Source: Anaerolineaceae bacterium | GTDB taxonomy: Bacteria > Chloroflexota > Anaerolineae > Anaerolineales > Anaerolineaceae | Length of the DNA stretch: 16,719 bases | Direction of reading: 5' to 3' | NCBI GenBank assembly: GCA_011620465.1 | Contig: WOZC01000168.1 | Span: forward strand, 8,039-24,757 | Part shown: positions 1 through 5,989 of the stretch, in pieces | Numbering within the stretch: position 1 is the stretch's first letter | Layout of the letters: every line of letters begins with the position of its first letter | Made by a program: the position numbers and the translations under genes | The notes under the pieces: generated by a model | Seen by the model: only the letters and a program-made list of their open reading frames with translations | Database searches by the model: none | Told to the model about the DNA's origin: nothing

Positions 1-935
1 AACATGAAGAAAGCTGCCACCGGGTTGCCAGGCAAGCCAAAGACTGGTTTGCCTTCGATTTGACCAACGATCGTCGGCTTACCGGGCTTGATGGCGATAC
101 CGTGCACAAAGATCTGCCCTAATTCGTCAATCAGGATCGGCATATTGTCGTGCTCACCAACCGAAGTACCGCCTGATACGAGCAGTATGTCAGTTTCTGC
201 AAGCATGTTTTGTATTGCGGTTTTCAAAAATTCGCGTTGGTCTGGCACAATTTCGTGGGTTAATGCGAATGCACCAGCTTCCTGCAGCAGAGCAGCCAGC
301 ATGGGAGTGTTCACGTCGCGAATCTTGCCCGGATCAAGTTGGTCGCCTGCCGGCACCAGTTCATCGCCAGTAGAGATTACACCAACCTTTGGCTGTTTGA
401 AGACGTCGATTACGGTCATTCCCATCGAAGCCAGGGTACCGATATCAGCGGGATTTAGTTTTTTACCAACAGGCAGGATCAGATCGCCTGGCTTGAGGTC
501 TTCACCTTTAAAGATCATGTTCGCACCTGGCGGGACAGGCTTTACAAAAGCGAAATCGCCCCCACCAAAGTCTTCAACAAATTCGATCATCACCATCGCG
601 TCCGCTCCCTGGGGCAAGGCGCCTCCGGTTGGGACATAAAAGCATTGGTCAGATTTGAGCGTATGCGCTGGCATCTCACCCATTTGGGTTTCGCCAGCTT
701 TGCGTAAGATGGCAGGTATTGATTCAGAACAACCCACTAAATCACGGCTGATCACAGCAAAACCATCTACTGTGGAACGGTCGAAAGCAGGCACGAATTC
801 ATCTGAAACGATATCTTTTGCCAAGAGACGAACAACAGCATTGCTGAGAGCCACCGATTCCACATTCAACCTCATGTGACCAAACTGGCTCTGGACAATG
901 CTTATCGCTTCAGAAAGTGAGATTACCTTGAACAT
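1..935 (-). CDS. moeA: Molybdopterin molybdenumtransferase MoeA, 3' end cut by window edge
   Basis: MoeA inserts molybdate into adenylylated molybdopterin in the cytoplasm, the last step of molybdenum cofactor synthesis. The frame is open from the ATG at 935 to the left edge and gives 311 residues; MoeA proteins are usually about 400, so roughly the last 90 are missing. Visible family motifs are DRSTVDGFA (residues 52-60, matching the DxSxMDGYA signature), STGDEL (188-193), GGTSVGEHD (255-263), PGKPT (284-288) and GLPGNPVA (300-307); the last three belong to the MogA-like molybdopterin-binding domain. The start gives the expected N-terminus, MFKVISLSEAI; no strong ribosome binding site precedes it. 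It runs in the same direction as the fakA-like gene to its right but is separated from it by a terminator and a 525-bp gap, so it probably has its own promoter, which I could not identify. Confidence 0.95.
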   Translation of the reverse strand, partial: MFKVISLSEAISIVQSQFGHMRLNVESVALSNAVVRLLAKDIVSDEFVPAFDRSTVDGFAVISRDLVGCSESIPAILRKAGETQMGEMPAHTLKSDQCFYVPTGGALPQGADAMVMIEFVEDFGGGDFAFVKPVPPGANMIFKGEDLKPGDLILPVGKKLNPADIGTLASMGMTVIDVFKQPKVGVISTGDELVPAGDQLDPGKIRDVNTPMLAALLQEAGAFALTHEIVPDQREFLKTAIQNMLAETDILLVSGGTSVGEHDNMPILIDELGQIFVHGIAIKPGKPTIVGQIEGKPVFGLPGNPVAAFFM

Positions 936-1223
936 TTAGACTTGTATTGCACTCAATTAATAAGTAAAGGGCTGTTTTTCTCGAGATACGATACTTAAGG
1001 CTTGTTTTTGAGAAAAGAATAAAAGATTACTTTGAATCGGTCTGATCAGCATATTGAAAAATTGTTGGCGAAGGCAATGAATATGGCTGTCGTACGGAAA
1101 CTGGCATGGCAATCGTAGAGAAAACAGCAGAGAGCAATGATGCAGTGCAACTCAATGGAAGTAATCGAGGTGTGGCAGGTAATTGGGTTTGCCGTAAAAG
1201 TTTAACACACGCGGTGATTTAAT

Positions 1224-1328
1224 TGAACTGAAAGTCGGACATTTCTATTTCACCTTGACACTGAAAGTCGGACAATGTAATACACTTCCTCGGTTGGATT
1301 TTGTGTCCAACTTTTGGGGTGCAGTTCA
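1224..1328. mobile_element. 105-bp MITE-like or IS-relic segment with inverted-repeat ends
   Basis: The segment begins with TGAACTG (1224-1230) and ends with CAGTTCA (1322-1328), a perfect 7-bp inverted pair. The similarity extends inward with a gap: the left end continues AAAGTCGGACA and the right end, read on the minus strand, continues CACCCCAAAAGTTGGACA. A TGAACTGCACCC...GTTGGAC terminus resembles, from memory, ends of IS3-family (IS150-group) elements. No transposase frame remains and I see no flanking target duplication. It could be a MITE, a deleted IS, or two overlapping IS ends. The inverted repeats are seen; the mobile-element reading is inference. Confidence 0.45.
1227..1274. repeat. 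Two perfect 15-bp direct repeats, 33-bp period
   Basis: ACTGAAAGTCGGACA occurs at 1227-1241 and again at 1260-1274. Both copies lie inside the 105-bp inverted-repeat segment; the first copy forms part of its left end. Subterminal repeats of this type occur at transposon ends, where the transposase binds them, and this is one reason for suspecting a mobile-element relic. Confidence 0.7.
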
Positions 1329-1333
1329 CAACG

Positions 1334-1373
1334 CTAAAAACCAAGTGCCTTCAACACCCTGCTTTGAAGGCAC
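1334..1373 (-). terminator. Rho-independent terminator downstream of the fakA-like gene
   Basis: GTGCCTTCAA (1345-1354) and TTGAAGGCAC (1364-1373) form a perfect 10-bp stem with a 9-nt loop. On the minus strand the stem is followed by TTGGTTTTTAG, a short U-rich run. Orientation and position, about 90 bp beyond the fakA-like stop codon, fit termination of the Asp23-fakA transcript. Confidence 0.7.
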
Positions 1374-1419
1374 CCTATCACAGCCAATTGTGGCTACGCG
1401 CATTAATCTGCAAGTGATG

Positions 1420-1453
1420 AACGAGGAGAAGACAGAAAGTCTTCTTTTTCGTT
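1420..1453. other. Hairpin just after the fakA-like stop codon
   Basis: AGAAGAC (1427-1433) pairs with GTCTTCT (1439-1445) around a 5-nt loop, and the stem extends outward through two G-U pairs, an A-T pair and a further 4 bp with one bulged T, reaching AACG/CGTT. A T-run follows the core stem only on the plus strand, where no gene ends. On the minus strand, the fakA-like direction, there is no U-tract. It may be an mRNA 3'-end stabilising hairpin rather than a terminator. Confidence 0.4.
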
Positions 1454-1460
1454 CAGATTT

Positions 1461-3143
1461 CTACTCAAATGCGATGATCAGTTGGTAGTGCGGTTGACCG
1501 CCATCGTGGATCTCGATTTCCACGTCCGGGTAATCTTTACGTACGCTATCAGCCAGCAGGTTTGCCCGGGTCTGGTTAAGATCCTCGCCATAAAAGAAAG
1601 TGACTCTTTCCACTTCGTCCATATTTGCTTTTTCGAGCAGCTCTTCAATCGCTTCTTCGATCGTCGGAGCAGAAGAAACCAGCTGACCGTCATAAAGCGC
1701 GATGACTTCGCCCTTCTCCACCTCGACGCCATCAATTTCAACCGAGCGGGTCGAAATCGTGATGTCACCGGTATGCACTTCCTGGATGGCTTCTTTCATC
1801 GATTCTTCGTTTTCCTCGAGGCTGCCCTCTGGGTTTAGCCTCAGCATTGCCGCGAAGCCCTGGGGGGCGTTGCGGGTGGGAATGATGGCAATTTTCTTAA
1901 CGCTGACTTTGGCAGCATTTTGAGCTGCTAATATGATGTTTTTGTTGTTCGGCAAAATGATTACTTTATCCGTAGGCAAGTTTTCAAAAGCAGCCACCAA
2001 TTCCTGCACACTGGGATTCATCGTCCGACCACCTTCAACGATGGCTGAGACGCCTAAACTGGCAAAAATCGAAGACAATCCCTTACCAGGAGAAACAGCC
2101 ACCACGGCAATCTCACCAGGGTTGACCGGTGTGAGGGTCAAGTCATCTTGTTCAGCCTGGCGTTCGCTCACCTGGTCCTGCAAATTTTCCATCATGATCT
2201 TTTTGACCACACCCTGGGTTTCGGTATAGCTGATAGGCTCAAAACGTTTAGCCAACTCCGTGTGGATATGCATGCGGTAGATTCCGTCGCCTTCTCCAAC
2301 CTGGATGCTGGTGCCAATCTCAGCCAGGTCTTCGTAATATTTTTCAAGTAAAAAATCCTGATGAGGAGCAAAATCGATTACGACCTCGTAATCCTGCCCT
2401 TCTTCGACGGTTTCCATGGCATTGGCGAGGTCAAGTTCCGCTAAAGGTTTCAAGATCGCTCCGCTGGCATCTAAAGACTGCCCTTGAAGCAACCGCAACA
2501 TGCCTTCAAATATGTAAAACAGACCTGTCCCGCCCGAATCGACCACACCGGCTTGTTTCAAAACAGGTAGCAACTCAGGTGTGTTCTTTACGCTTGCATC
2601 ACCAGCTTCCACAATGGTTAATAACATCTCGCTCAATGTGGCATTTGTTTTGACCGCTTCTTCAGCCGCACTGGTCATATCTTTTACCACCGTCAGGATT
2701 GTGCCTTCAACTGGTTTTACCACGCCCTTGTAGGCTGTGTTGCGAGCTTCCTGCATGGCGCGCATCAGCAAATCAGGACCCATGGTTTCGTAATGGTCCA
2801 GCGCACGGGAAAAACCACGCCAAATTTGGGAGAGGATCACACCTGAATTTCCACGCGCACCCATCAGGGCACCCTGGGCAAAAGCTCTGGCGGTCTCTCC
2901 GGCATTCTTCGAGCGCAATTGATCGGCTTCATTGAAGGCAGCCTGCATCGTCAGGACCATGTTTGTGCCGGTATCACCATCGGGAACCGGGAAAACATTC
3001 AAGGAGTTGACGTAAGCATGGTTGGTTGTCAGCCAGATCAGACCGGCTTCGAACAATAACATTAAACCGTCACCATTCAGAGGTGACTGGAGCAACAAGT
3101 GACGCTCCTCTTCATCGGGAAGGACATATTTATTTTGATTCAT
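1461..3143 (-). CDS. fakA: FakA/YloV-like DAK2-domain protein (putative fatty acid kinase catalytic subunit)
   Basis: In Firmicutes, FakA phosphorylates fatty acids bound to a FakB (DegV-family) partner, producing acyl-phosphate for phospholipid synthesis. This 560-residue protein has the family length and layout: an N-terminal DhaL/DAK2 kinase domain with the nucleotide/Mg motif NVFPVPDGDTGTN (residues 49-61), GARGNSG (95-101) and DSGGTG (202-207), then the central and C-terminal domains typical of YloV proteins. The ATG at 3143 follows AGGTG with 5-nt spacing. It lies 17 nt downstream of the Asp23-family gene, the same pairing as yloU-yloV in Bacillus. No fakB gene is in the window, so the substrate partner is unknown. 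Family assignment is strong; the fatty acid kinase activity is transferred from Firmicutes and is inference here. Confidence 0.88.
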   Translation of the reverse strand: MNQNKYVLPDEEERHLLLQSPLNGDGLMLLFEAGLIWLTTNHAYVNSLNVFPVPDGDTGTNMVLTMQAAFNEADQLRSKNAGETARAFAQGALMGARGNSGVILSQIWRGFSRALDHYETMGPDLLMRAMQEARNTAYKGVVKPVEGTILTVVKDMTSAAEEAVKTNATLSEMLLTIVEAGDASVKNTPELLPVLKQAGVVDSGGTGLFYIFEGMLRLLQGQSLDASGAILKPLAELDLANAMETVEEGQDYEVVIDFAPHQDFLLEKYYEDLAEIGTSIQVGEGDGIYRMHIHTELAKRFEPISYTETQGVVKKIMMENLQDQVSERQAEQDDLTLTPVNPGEIAVVAVSPGKGLSSIFASLGVSAIVEGGRTMNPSVQELVAAFENLPTDKVIILPNNKNIILAAQNAAKVSVKKIAIIPTRNAPQGFAAMLRLNPEGSLEENEESMKEAIQEVHTGDITISTRSVEIDGVEVEKGEVIALYDGQLVSSAPTIEEAIEELLEKANMDEVERVTFFYGEDLNQTRANLLADSVRKDYPDVEIEIHDGGQPHYQLIIAFE

Positions 3144-3160
3144 TATTCACCTGGGCAGCA

Positions 3161-3517
3161 TCAATCCGGATTACTGACTCTTAACCCCCGCACATGGACA
3201 TCCACGCGCTTCACCGGAACTGCCATTGTTTTCTCCACAGCATATTTGACACTCTCAGCCACTGAATCAGTAACTGTTTTAATCCGAAGACCATATTCGA
3301 TCACCAGGTTCAACTCCAGGCTGACACCATCTTCTTCAGTTTTGACAAGGACGCCAAAATCCGCATCTTTGTTGAAGAATCTGGAAACTGATTCACCCAC
3401 ATTCCCCGGCATCAGACTGATCACGCCGTAAGATTGCAAAGCAGCATTGCGGGCAACCGTGCGAATGGCTTGTGAGAGGATATAGATGCTCCCAAGTGGA
3501 TTTTCTTGTGTTGACAT
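3161..3517 (-). CDS. Asp23/Gls24 family envelope stress protein (YloU-like)
   Basis: This 118-residue protein matches the Asp23/Gls24 (formerly DUF322) family: the sequence LGSIYILSQAIRTVARNAAL at the start, a GVISLMPG segment, and the end VKRVDVHVRGLRV, which corresponds to the family's conserved V.VHV.GL pattern. Members are small, acidic and cytosolic or membrane-associated; in Gram-positive bacteria several respond to alkaline or cell wall stress, but the biochemical role is poorly defined. There is no transmembrane segment or signal peptide. It is the first gene of a two-gene unit with the fakA-like gene, 17 nt away, as yloU is with yloV in Bacillus subtilis. The ribosome binding site before the ATG at 3517 is weak (purine-rich AGAAAAGA). 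It is transcribed divergently from rpmB, and I could not assign its promoter within the shared 121-bp region. Confidence 0.88.
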   Translation of the reverse strand: MSTQENPLGSIYILSQAIRTVARNAALQSYGVISLMPGNVGESVSRFFNKDADFGVLVKTEEDGVSLELNLVIEYGLRIKTVTDSVAESVKYAVEKTMAVPVKRVDVHVRGLRVSNPD

Positions 3518-3546
3518 TTCTTTTCTAAGCTCTTTCTCCGAGATTC

Positions 3547-3575
3547 TTGATTATTTGAAAAATCTCTGGTAATAT
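3547..3575 (+). promoter_or_regulatory. Predicted rpmB promoter (TTGATT, 17 bp, extended -10 TGG-TAATAT)
   Basis: TTGATT at 3547-3552 is followed after 17 bp by TAATAT at 3570-3575, with TGG immediately before the -10 making an extended -10 element. The start site would fall near 3582 and leave a leader of about 57 nt before the rpmB ATG, which has a good AGAAAGG ribosome binding site at 3625-3631. A TATAAT at 3616-3621 is a weaker alternative, since it would start the transcript at the ribosome binding site. Confidence 0.55.
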
Positions 3576-3638
3576 AAACGCTTGCGCGTGCAAACAGTTA
3601 CGCGACAGACGATATTATAATGCAAGAAAGGTATTGAG

Positions 3639-3824
3639 ATGGCAAAGTGCAGTCAGTGTGGAAAAACCACCACCTTCGGTCACAATCGCAGTCACTCACT
3701 CGTCGCAACCCGACGTAAGTTCCGCCCCAACCTGCAGCAGGTTTCCGTAATGGAAGGCGGTAAGAAAGTTCGCAAAGTACTTTGCGCACGCTGCATCAAA
3801 ACCCTGACCAAGGCTTATCGCTAG
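3639..3824 (+). CDS. rpmB: 50S ribosomal protein bL28, zinc-binding form
   Basis: bL28 is a small component of the large ribosomal subunit. The 61-residue sequence MAKCSQCGKTTTFGHNRSHS is diagnostic, with the FGHNRSHS segment and later RRKFRPNLQ. Two CxxC pairs, C4-C7 and C49-C52, form the zinc ribbon of the so-called C+ version; paralogues in some bacteria lack these cysteines. The ribosome binding site AGAAAGG ends 7 nt before the ATG. The gene stands alone on the plus strand between two minus-strand blocks, with its own promoter upstream and a terminator 20-50 nt downstream. In Bacillus subtilis, as I recall, rpmB likewise sits between rpe and yloU in the opposite orientation. Confidence 0.97.
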   Translation: MAKCSQCGKTTTFGHNRSHSLVATRRKFRPNLQQVSVMEGGKKVRKVLCARCIKTLTKAYR

Positions 3825-3844
3825 TTTTTACACCCAAAACAAAC

Positions 3845-3874
3845 ATCAAAAAGTCGCTATGCGGCTTTTTTGAT
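3845..3874. terminator. Bidirectional terminator between rpmB and rpe
   Basis: AAAAAGTCGC (3848-3857) pairs with GCGGCTTTTT (3861-3870) around the loop TAT, with one T-G pair, and the pairing continues as ATC/GAT with one bulged T. The A-run on one side and T-run on the other give a U-tract in either direction. It lies 21 nt after the rpmB stop and directly abuts the rpe stop, so it can serve both converging transcripts. Confidence 0.85.
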
Positions 3875-3875
3875 T

Positions 3876-4535
3876 TTAAGCCAGGGCTGCCCTCAACGCA
3901 GCAATACCCGCGGCAATGCCCTCAGGATGCCCGAAAACCGCTGTTCCAGCCACAAAATTCCTGGCACCAGCACGATATACCTCCAGGATGGTGTCGGAGG
4001 TAATACCGCCATCCACCTGGATTATCGCGTTGGAATCATTATCTTTCAAAATCTCGTTGACCTGTTTAATTTTTTGCAACGCGATTGGCAGGAACTTTTG
4101 ACCGCCAAAGCCTGGGTTGACAGACATGATCAACACCTGGTCCACCAGGTCTGCCAGTATATTCAAAGCGTCCACGGGTGTGCCGGGGTTGAATGTCAGA
4201 CCGGCTTTAGCACCCAGTTCACGGATCGATTGCAGGCTGCGGTGGATATGTGGGCAGGTTTCATAATGGATCGTTACTGTGCTGGCGCCGGCTTCAATAA
4301 AGTTTTTCAAGTGCTTCTCGGGTTCAACGATCATCAGGTGGACGTCAACTGGCAGATCGGACGAATCCTTGCATGCCCGAACAATATCAGGACCAAAGGT
4401 GATGTTGGGGACAAAACGCCCATCCATCACATCGACATGGATCTCATCCGCCCCGCCCTCCCGGGCAGCTCGTACCTGTGAACCTAGGATTTTCAAGTCG
4501 GCTGAGAGAATTGAAGGGGAAATAATCGTTTTCAT
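3876..4535 (-). CDS. rpe: Ribulose-phosphate 3-epimerase
   Basis: Rpe interconverts D-ribulose 5-phosphate and D-xylulose 5-phosphate in the pentose phosphate pathway. The protein is a TIM barrel of normal length (219 residues from my start). Motifs include ISPSILSADL at the N-terminus, HVDVMDGRFVPNITFG with the catalytic and metal-binding Asp and His region, VDVHLMIVEPE, SVNPGFGGQKF and the phosphate-binding VDGGI and AGTAVFG loops. I chose the ATG at 4535: AGAGG lies 5 nt upstream. The frame extends two codons further to a GTG at 4541, but that codon overlaps the ribosome binding site. The kinase gene ends 9 nt upstream on the same strand, so the two are probably cotranscribed; the shared terminator at 3845-3874 follows. 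Confidence 0.96.
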   Translation of the reverse strand: MKTIISPSILSADLKILGSQVRAAREGGADEIHVDVMDGRFVPNITFGPDIVRACKDSSDLPVDVHLMIVEPEKHLKNFIEAGASTVTIHYETCPHIHRSLQSIRELGAKAGLTFNPGTPVDALNILADLVDQVLIMSVNPGFGGQKFLPIALQKIKQVNEILKDNDSNAIIQVDGGITSDTILEVYRAGARNFVAGTAVFGHPEGIAAGIAALRAALA

Positions 4536-4544
4536 AGGCACCTC

Positions 4545-5714
4545 TCAGGGCTTGAGAATGATGTAAATGTAGAACCAGAAAGGAATTAACCCGATCAGTA
4601 AAAGGCTGGCGAGTATACCAAGTGCCCATGTTTTCCAGTCGATGGGAGCCTCTTCTTCCTCCCAGTTTTCCTCATAGTAATAGCTATCAGTATCTTCAAC
4701 AGGAAGCACCTGCGGAATGGCTGTTACAGGTGCAGGAACGGCACTTTTTGGTTGGTTGGTAAGCGGTTCAGCCTTGATCGGAGTTTGAGGTGGTGTGACT
4801 TCCACTATTCCGCCGTTCACTGAGGGTTGAGGGATGCGCGCACCCTGGAATGTATCGTGAACAAAAGACATGTTTTGGTTGGATTCAGGGTCGGTGTCAT
4901 ATAACCCCAACAGCAATCTACCCAATTGGTCAGCAGTACGATAACGAGAGCTGGGTTCTTTTGAAAGTACTTTCAGAATGATTTCTTCCAATGCGGAAGA
5001 AATGCTGTTGTTGTAATAGCGTGGGGCAACTGGTTTGTCCTCGCGATGCATACGCGCCAATTCGGTTGAGTCAGACGCCACAAAAGGCAGCCGACCGGTA
5101 ATCATCTCGTACAGGATGACACCCAGGGAATAGACATCTGAAGCAGGAGAAGGGGGACGACCCCCAGCCTGTTCGGGCGAGAAATAGTGCGGAGAACCCC
5201 AAACCACATCGCTGAGTTCATCTGGTGAGATAGTGGAAAGCGCCCTGGCAATGCCAAAATCGGTCACTTTAAGGCGTCCTTCTGGCGTAACCAGCATGTT
5301 GTGTGGTTTGACATCGCAGTGCACCAAACCAGCGCGATGGGCATAGCCAATCCCACCACAAGCCTGGATCATCAATTCCAATGTCTCGCTCACTGAAAAA
5401 CGCTCTTTCTGCTTGATGAGGGCTTTCAGATCTGTACCAGGCAGATATTCCATCACGATGAAAAGGTGTCCCTGGTCGAGACCGAAATCGTGCACGGTGA
5501 CGATATTGGGGTGCGAGAGGTTGGCGGCGGCCCGGGCTTCCTGGCGAAAACGCTCACGAAAAGCAGGATCCTTGGAGAAATCTTCTCGCAGCACTTTGAC
5601 AGCCACATTGCGCTCAAGCATCAGGTCCCTGGCTTTGTAAACAACCGCCATACCGCCAGTCCCCAGTGTATCCTGGAGTTGGTAACGATCGTTGAGCAGG
5701 CTGGGCATCTCCAT
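4545..5714 (-). CDS. Membrane-anchored Hanks-type Ser/Thr protein kinase, non-RD, without PASTA repeats
   Basis: A 389-residue protein kinase. The catalytic domain spans about residues 10-270: glycine-rich loop GTGGMAVVYK (18-27), VAVKVL with ATP-binding K40, E59 in helix C, catalytic loop HCDVKPHN (132-139), DFG (152-154) and SPEQ (179-182) in place of APE. A Pro-rich linker (about 295-340), an acidic Tyr-rich stretch (SYYYEENWEEEE) and one C-terminal membrane helix (about 363-386) follow, leaving almost nothing outside, unlike PrkC/PknB kinases with PASTA repeats. The catalytic loop has Cys before Asp instead of Arg (non-RD). I chose the ATG at 5714; the frame extends upstream to 5795 but that 27-residue extension overlaps the promoter. 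It is followed by rpe and diverges from the dcw operon. Substrates are unknown; a cell-envelope role is only suggested by position. Confidence 0.9.
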   Translation of the reverse strand: MEMPSLLNDRYQLQDTLGTGGMAVVYKARDLMLERNVAVKVLREDFSKDPAFRERFRQEARAAANLSHPNIVTVHDFGLDQGHLFIVMEYLPGTDLKALIKQKERFSVSETLELMIQACGGIGYAHRAGLVHCDVKPHNMLVTPEGRLKVTDFGIARALSTISPDELSDVVWGSPHYFSPEQAGGRPPSPASDVYSLGVILYEMITGRLPFVASDSTELARMHREDKPVAPRYYNNSISSALEEIILKVLSKEPSSRYRTADQLGRLLLGLYDTDPESNQNMSFVHDTFQGARIPQPSVNGGIVEVTPPQTPIKAEPLTNQPKSAVPAPVTAIPQVLPVEDTDSYYYEENWEEEEAPIDWKTWALGILASLLLIGLIPFWFYIYIILKP

Positions 5715-5721
5715 AGCGGAG

Positions 5722-5727
5722 ATTATA
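5722..5727 (-). promoter_or_regulatory. Consensus -10 TATAAT upstream of the kinase gene
   Basis: Read on the minus strand, TATAAT occupies 5727-5722, and the chosen kinase ATG begins at 5714, 7 nt further. A transcript from this -10 would begin at or next to the start codon, and no ribosome binding site precedes the ATG, so the mRNA may be leaderless. The -35 (TTCGTT at 17-bp spacing) is poor, which lowers confidence. Confidence 0.45.
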
Positions 5728-5862
5728 ATGCAAATCCCCCTGCCAACGAACGATTGAAATCTACCGGCACAACCCAAGAAAAGTAAAACAAACATCTGGA
5801 AAATTGCGCTTCAGGAATATTGATTTTTGTCTACCATTTTCCAAAATTCGTGCTAAAAACCC

Positions 5863-5891
5863 TTGCCTTTTTAAGACAAAAGCCCTATAAT
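5863..5891 (+). promoter_or_regulatory. Predicted dcw operon promoter (TTGCCT, 17 bp, TATAAT)
   Basis: TTGCCT at 5863-5868 and a perfect TATAAT at 5886-5891 are 17 bp apart. The start site would be near 5898, giving a leader of about 92 nt before mraZ. It is the only strong promoter-like pair I see ahead of the tightly packed mraZ-to-murC series. Confidence 0.7.
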
Positions 5892-5902
5892 GTGGGTAAG
5901 TT

Positions 5903-5927
5903 TGTCATAAAGTGTCAGGAAGTGTCA
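5903..5927 (+). promoter_or_regulatory. Putative MraZ operator: three TGTCA repeats at 10-bp period
   Basis: TGTCA occurs at 5903-5907, 5913-5917 and 5923-5927, exactly one helical turn apart; the last two copies are in the wider contexts AAAGTGTCA and GAAGTGTCA. MraZ is known to bind three or four short direct repeats with 10-bp spacing ahead of mraZ (TGGG-type boxes in E. coli, AAAGTG-type boxes in Mycoplasma). These repeats sit a few bases after the predicted start site, a position suited to repression. Repeats and spacing are seen; MraZ binding is inferred. Confidence 0.65.
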
Positions 5928-5938
5928 AAACAACTGAG

Positions 5939-5963
5939 AAAGAGGCGCCAAAAGAGGCGCTTC
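5939..5963 (+). other. Repeat and hairpin in the mraZ leader
   Basis: AAAGAGGCGC occurs at 5939-5948 and 5951-5960. The same bases can fold: GAGGCGCC (5942-5949) pairs with GGCGCTTC (5956-5963) around a 6-nt loop, with one G-U pair. No U-run follows, so it is not a terminator; it may be a structured leader or a protein-binding site. Confidence 0.4.
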
Positions 5964-5989
5964 ACTGCTTAAAATAGGGATTAGAACAA

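Larger units (their letters stand above)
936..1460. other. Intergenic region without a convincing gene
   Basis: This 525-bp stretch lies between the moeA start and the end of the fakA-like gene, both on the minus strand. Short open frames exist, for example 38 codons at 1106-1222 on the plus strand, but none has a good ribosome binding site or recognisable protein. What it does hold is a 105-bp inverted-repeat-bounded segment (1224-1328), a terminator hairpin (1334-1373) and a second hairpin (1420-1453), listed separately. The moeA promoter must lie in the left part, but I see no clear -35/-10 pair. Confidence 0.6.

Noticed and set aside
1106..1222. Plus-strand 38-codon open frame in the moeA/fakA gap
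   Set aside because: No good ribosome binding site, no recognisable sequence, and too short to support.
1255..1488. Plus-strand 77-codon open frame
   Set aside because: It begins inside the inverted-repeat element, runs over the terminator hairpin and into the fakA-like gene, has no ribosome binding site, and resembles no protein.
3616..3621. TATAAT directly before rpmB as its promoter
   Set aside because: A start from here would leave the ribosome binding site at the extreme 5' end; the extended -10 at 3570-3575 with a TTGATT -35 is the better candidate, though a minor role is not excluded.
3598..3789. Minus-strand 63-codon open frame opposite rpmB
   Set aside because: It is the antisense shadow of rpmB, with no protein family features.
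4536..4541. GTG start two codons upstream in rpe
   Set aside because: It overlaps the AGAGG ribosome binding site that is correctly spaced for the ATG at 4535.
5715..5795. N-terminal extension of the kinase, MFVLLFLGCAGRF, resembling a lipoprotein signal
   Set aside because: The kinase domain must be cytoplasmic, the extension overlaps the -10 element, and the family starts near NDRYQL; the lipobox-like LFLGC is probably chance.
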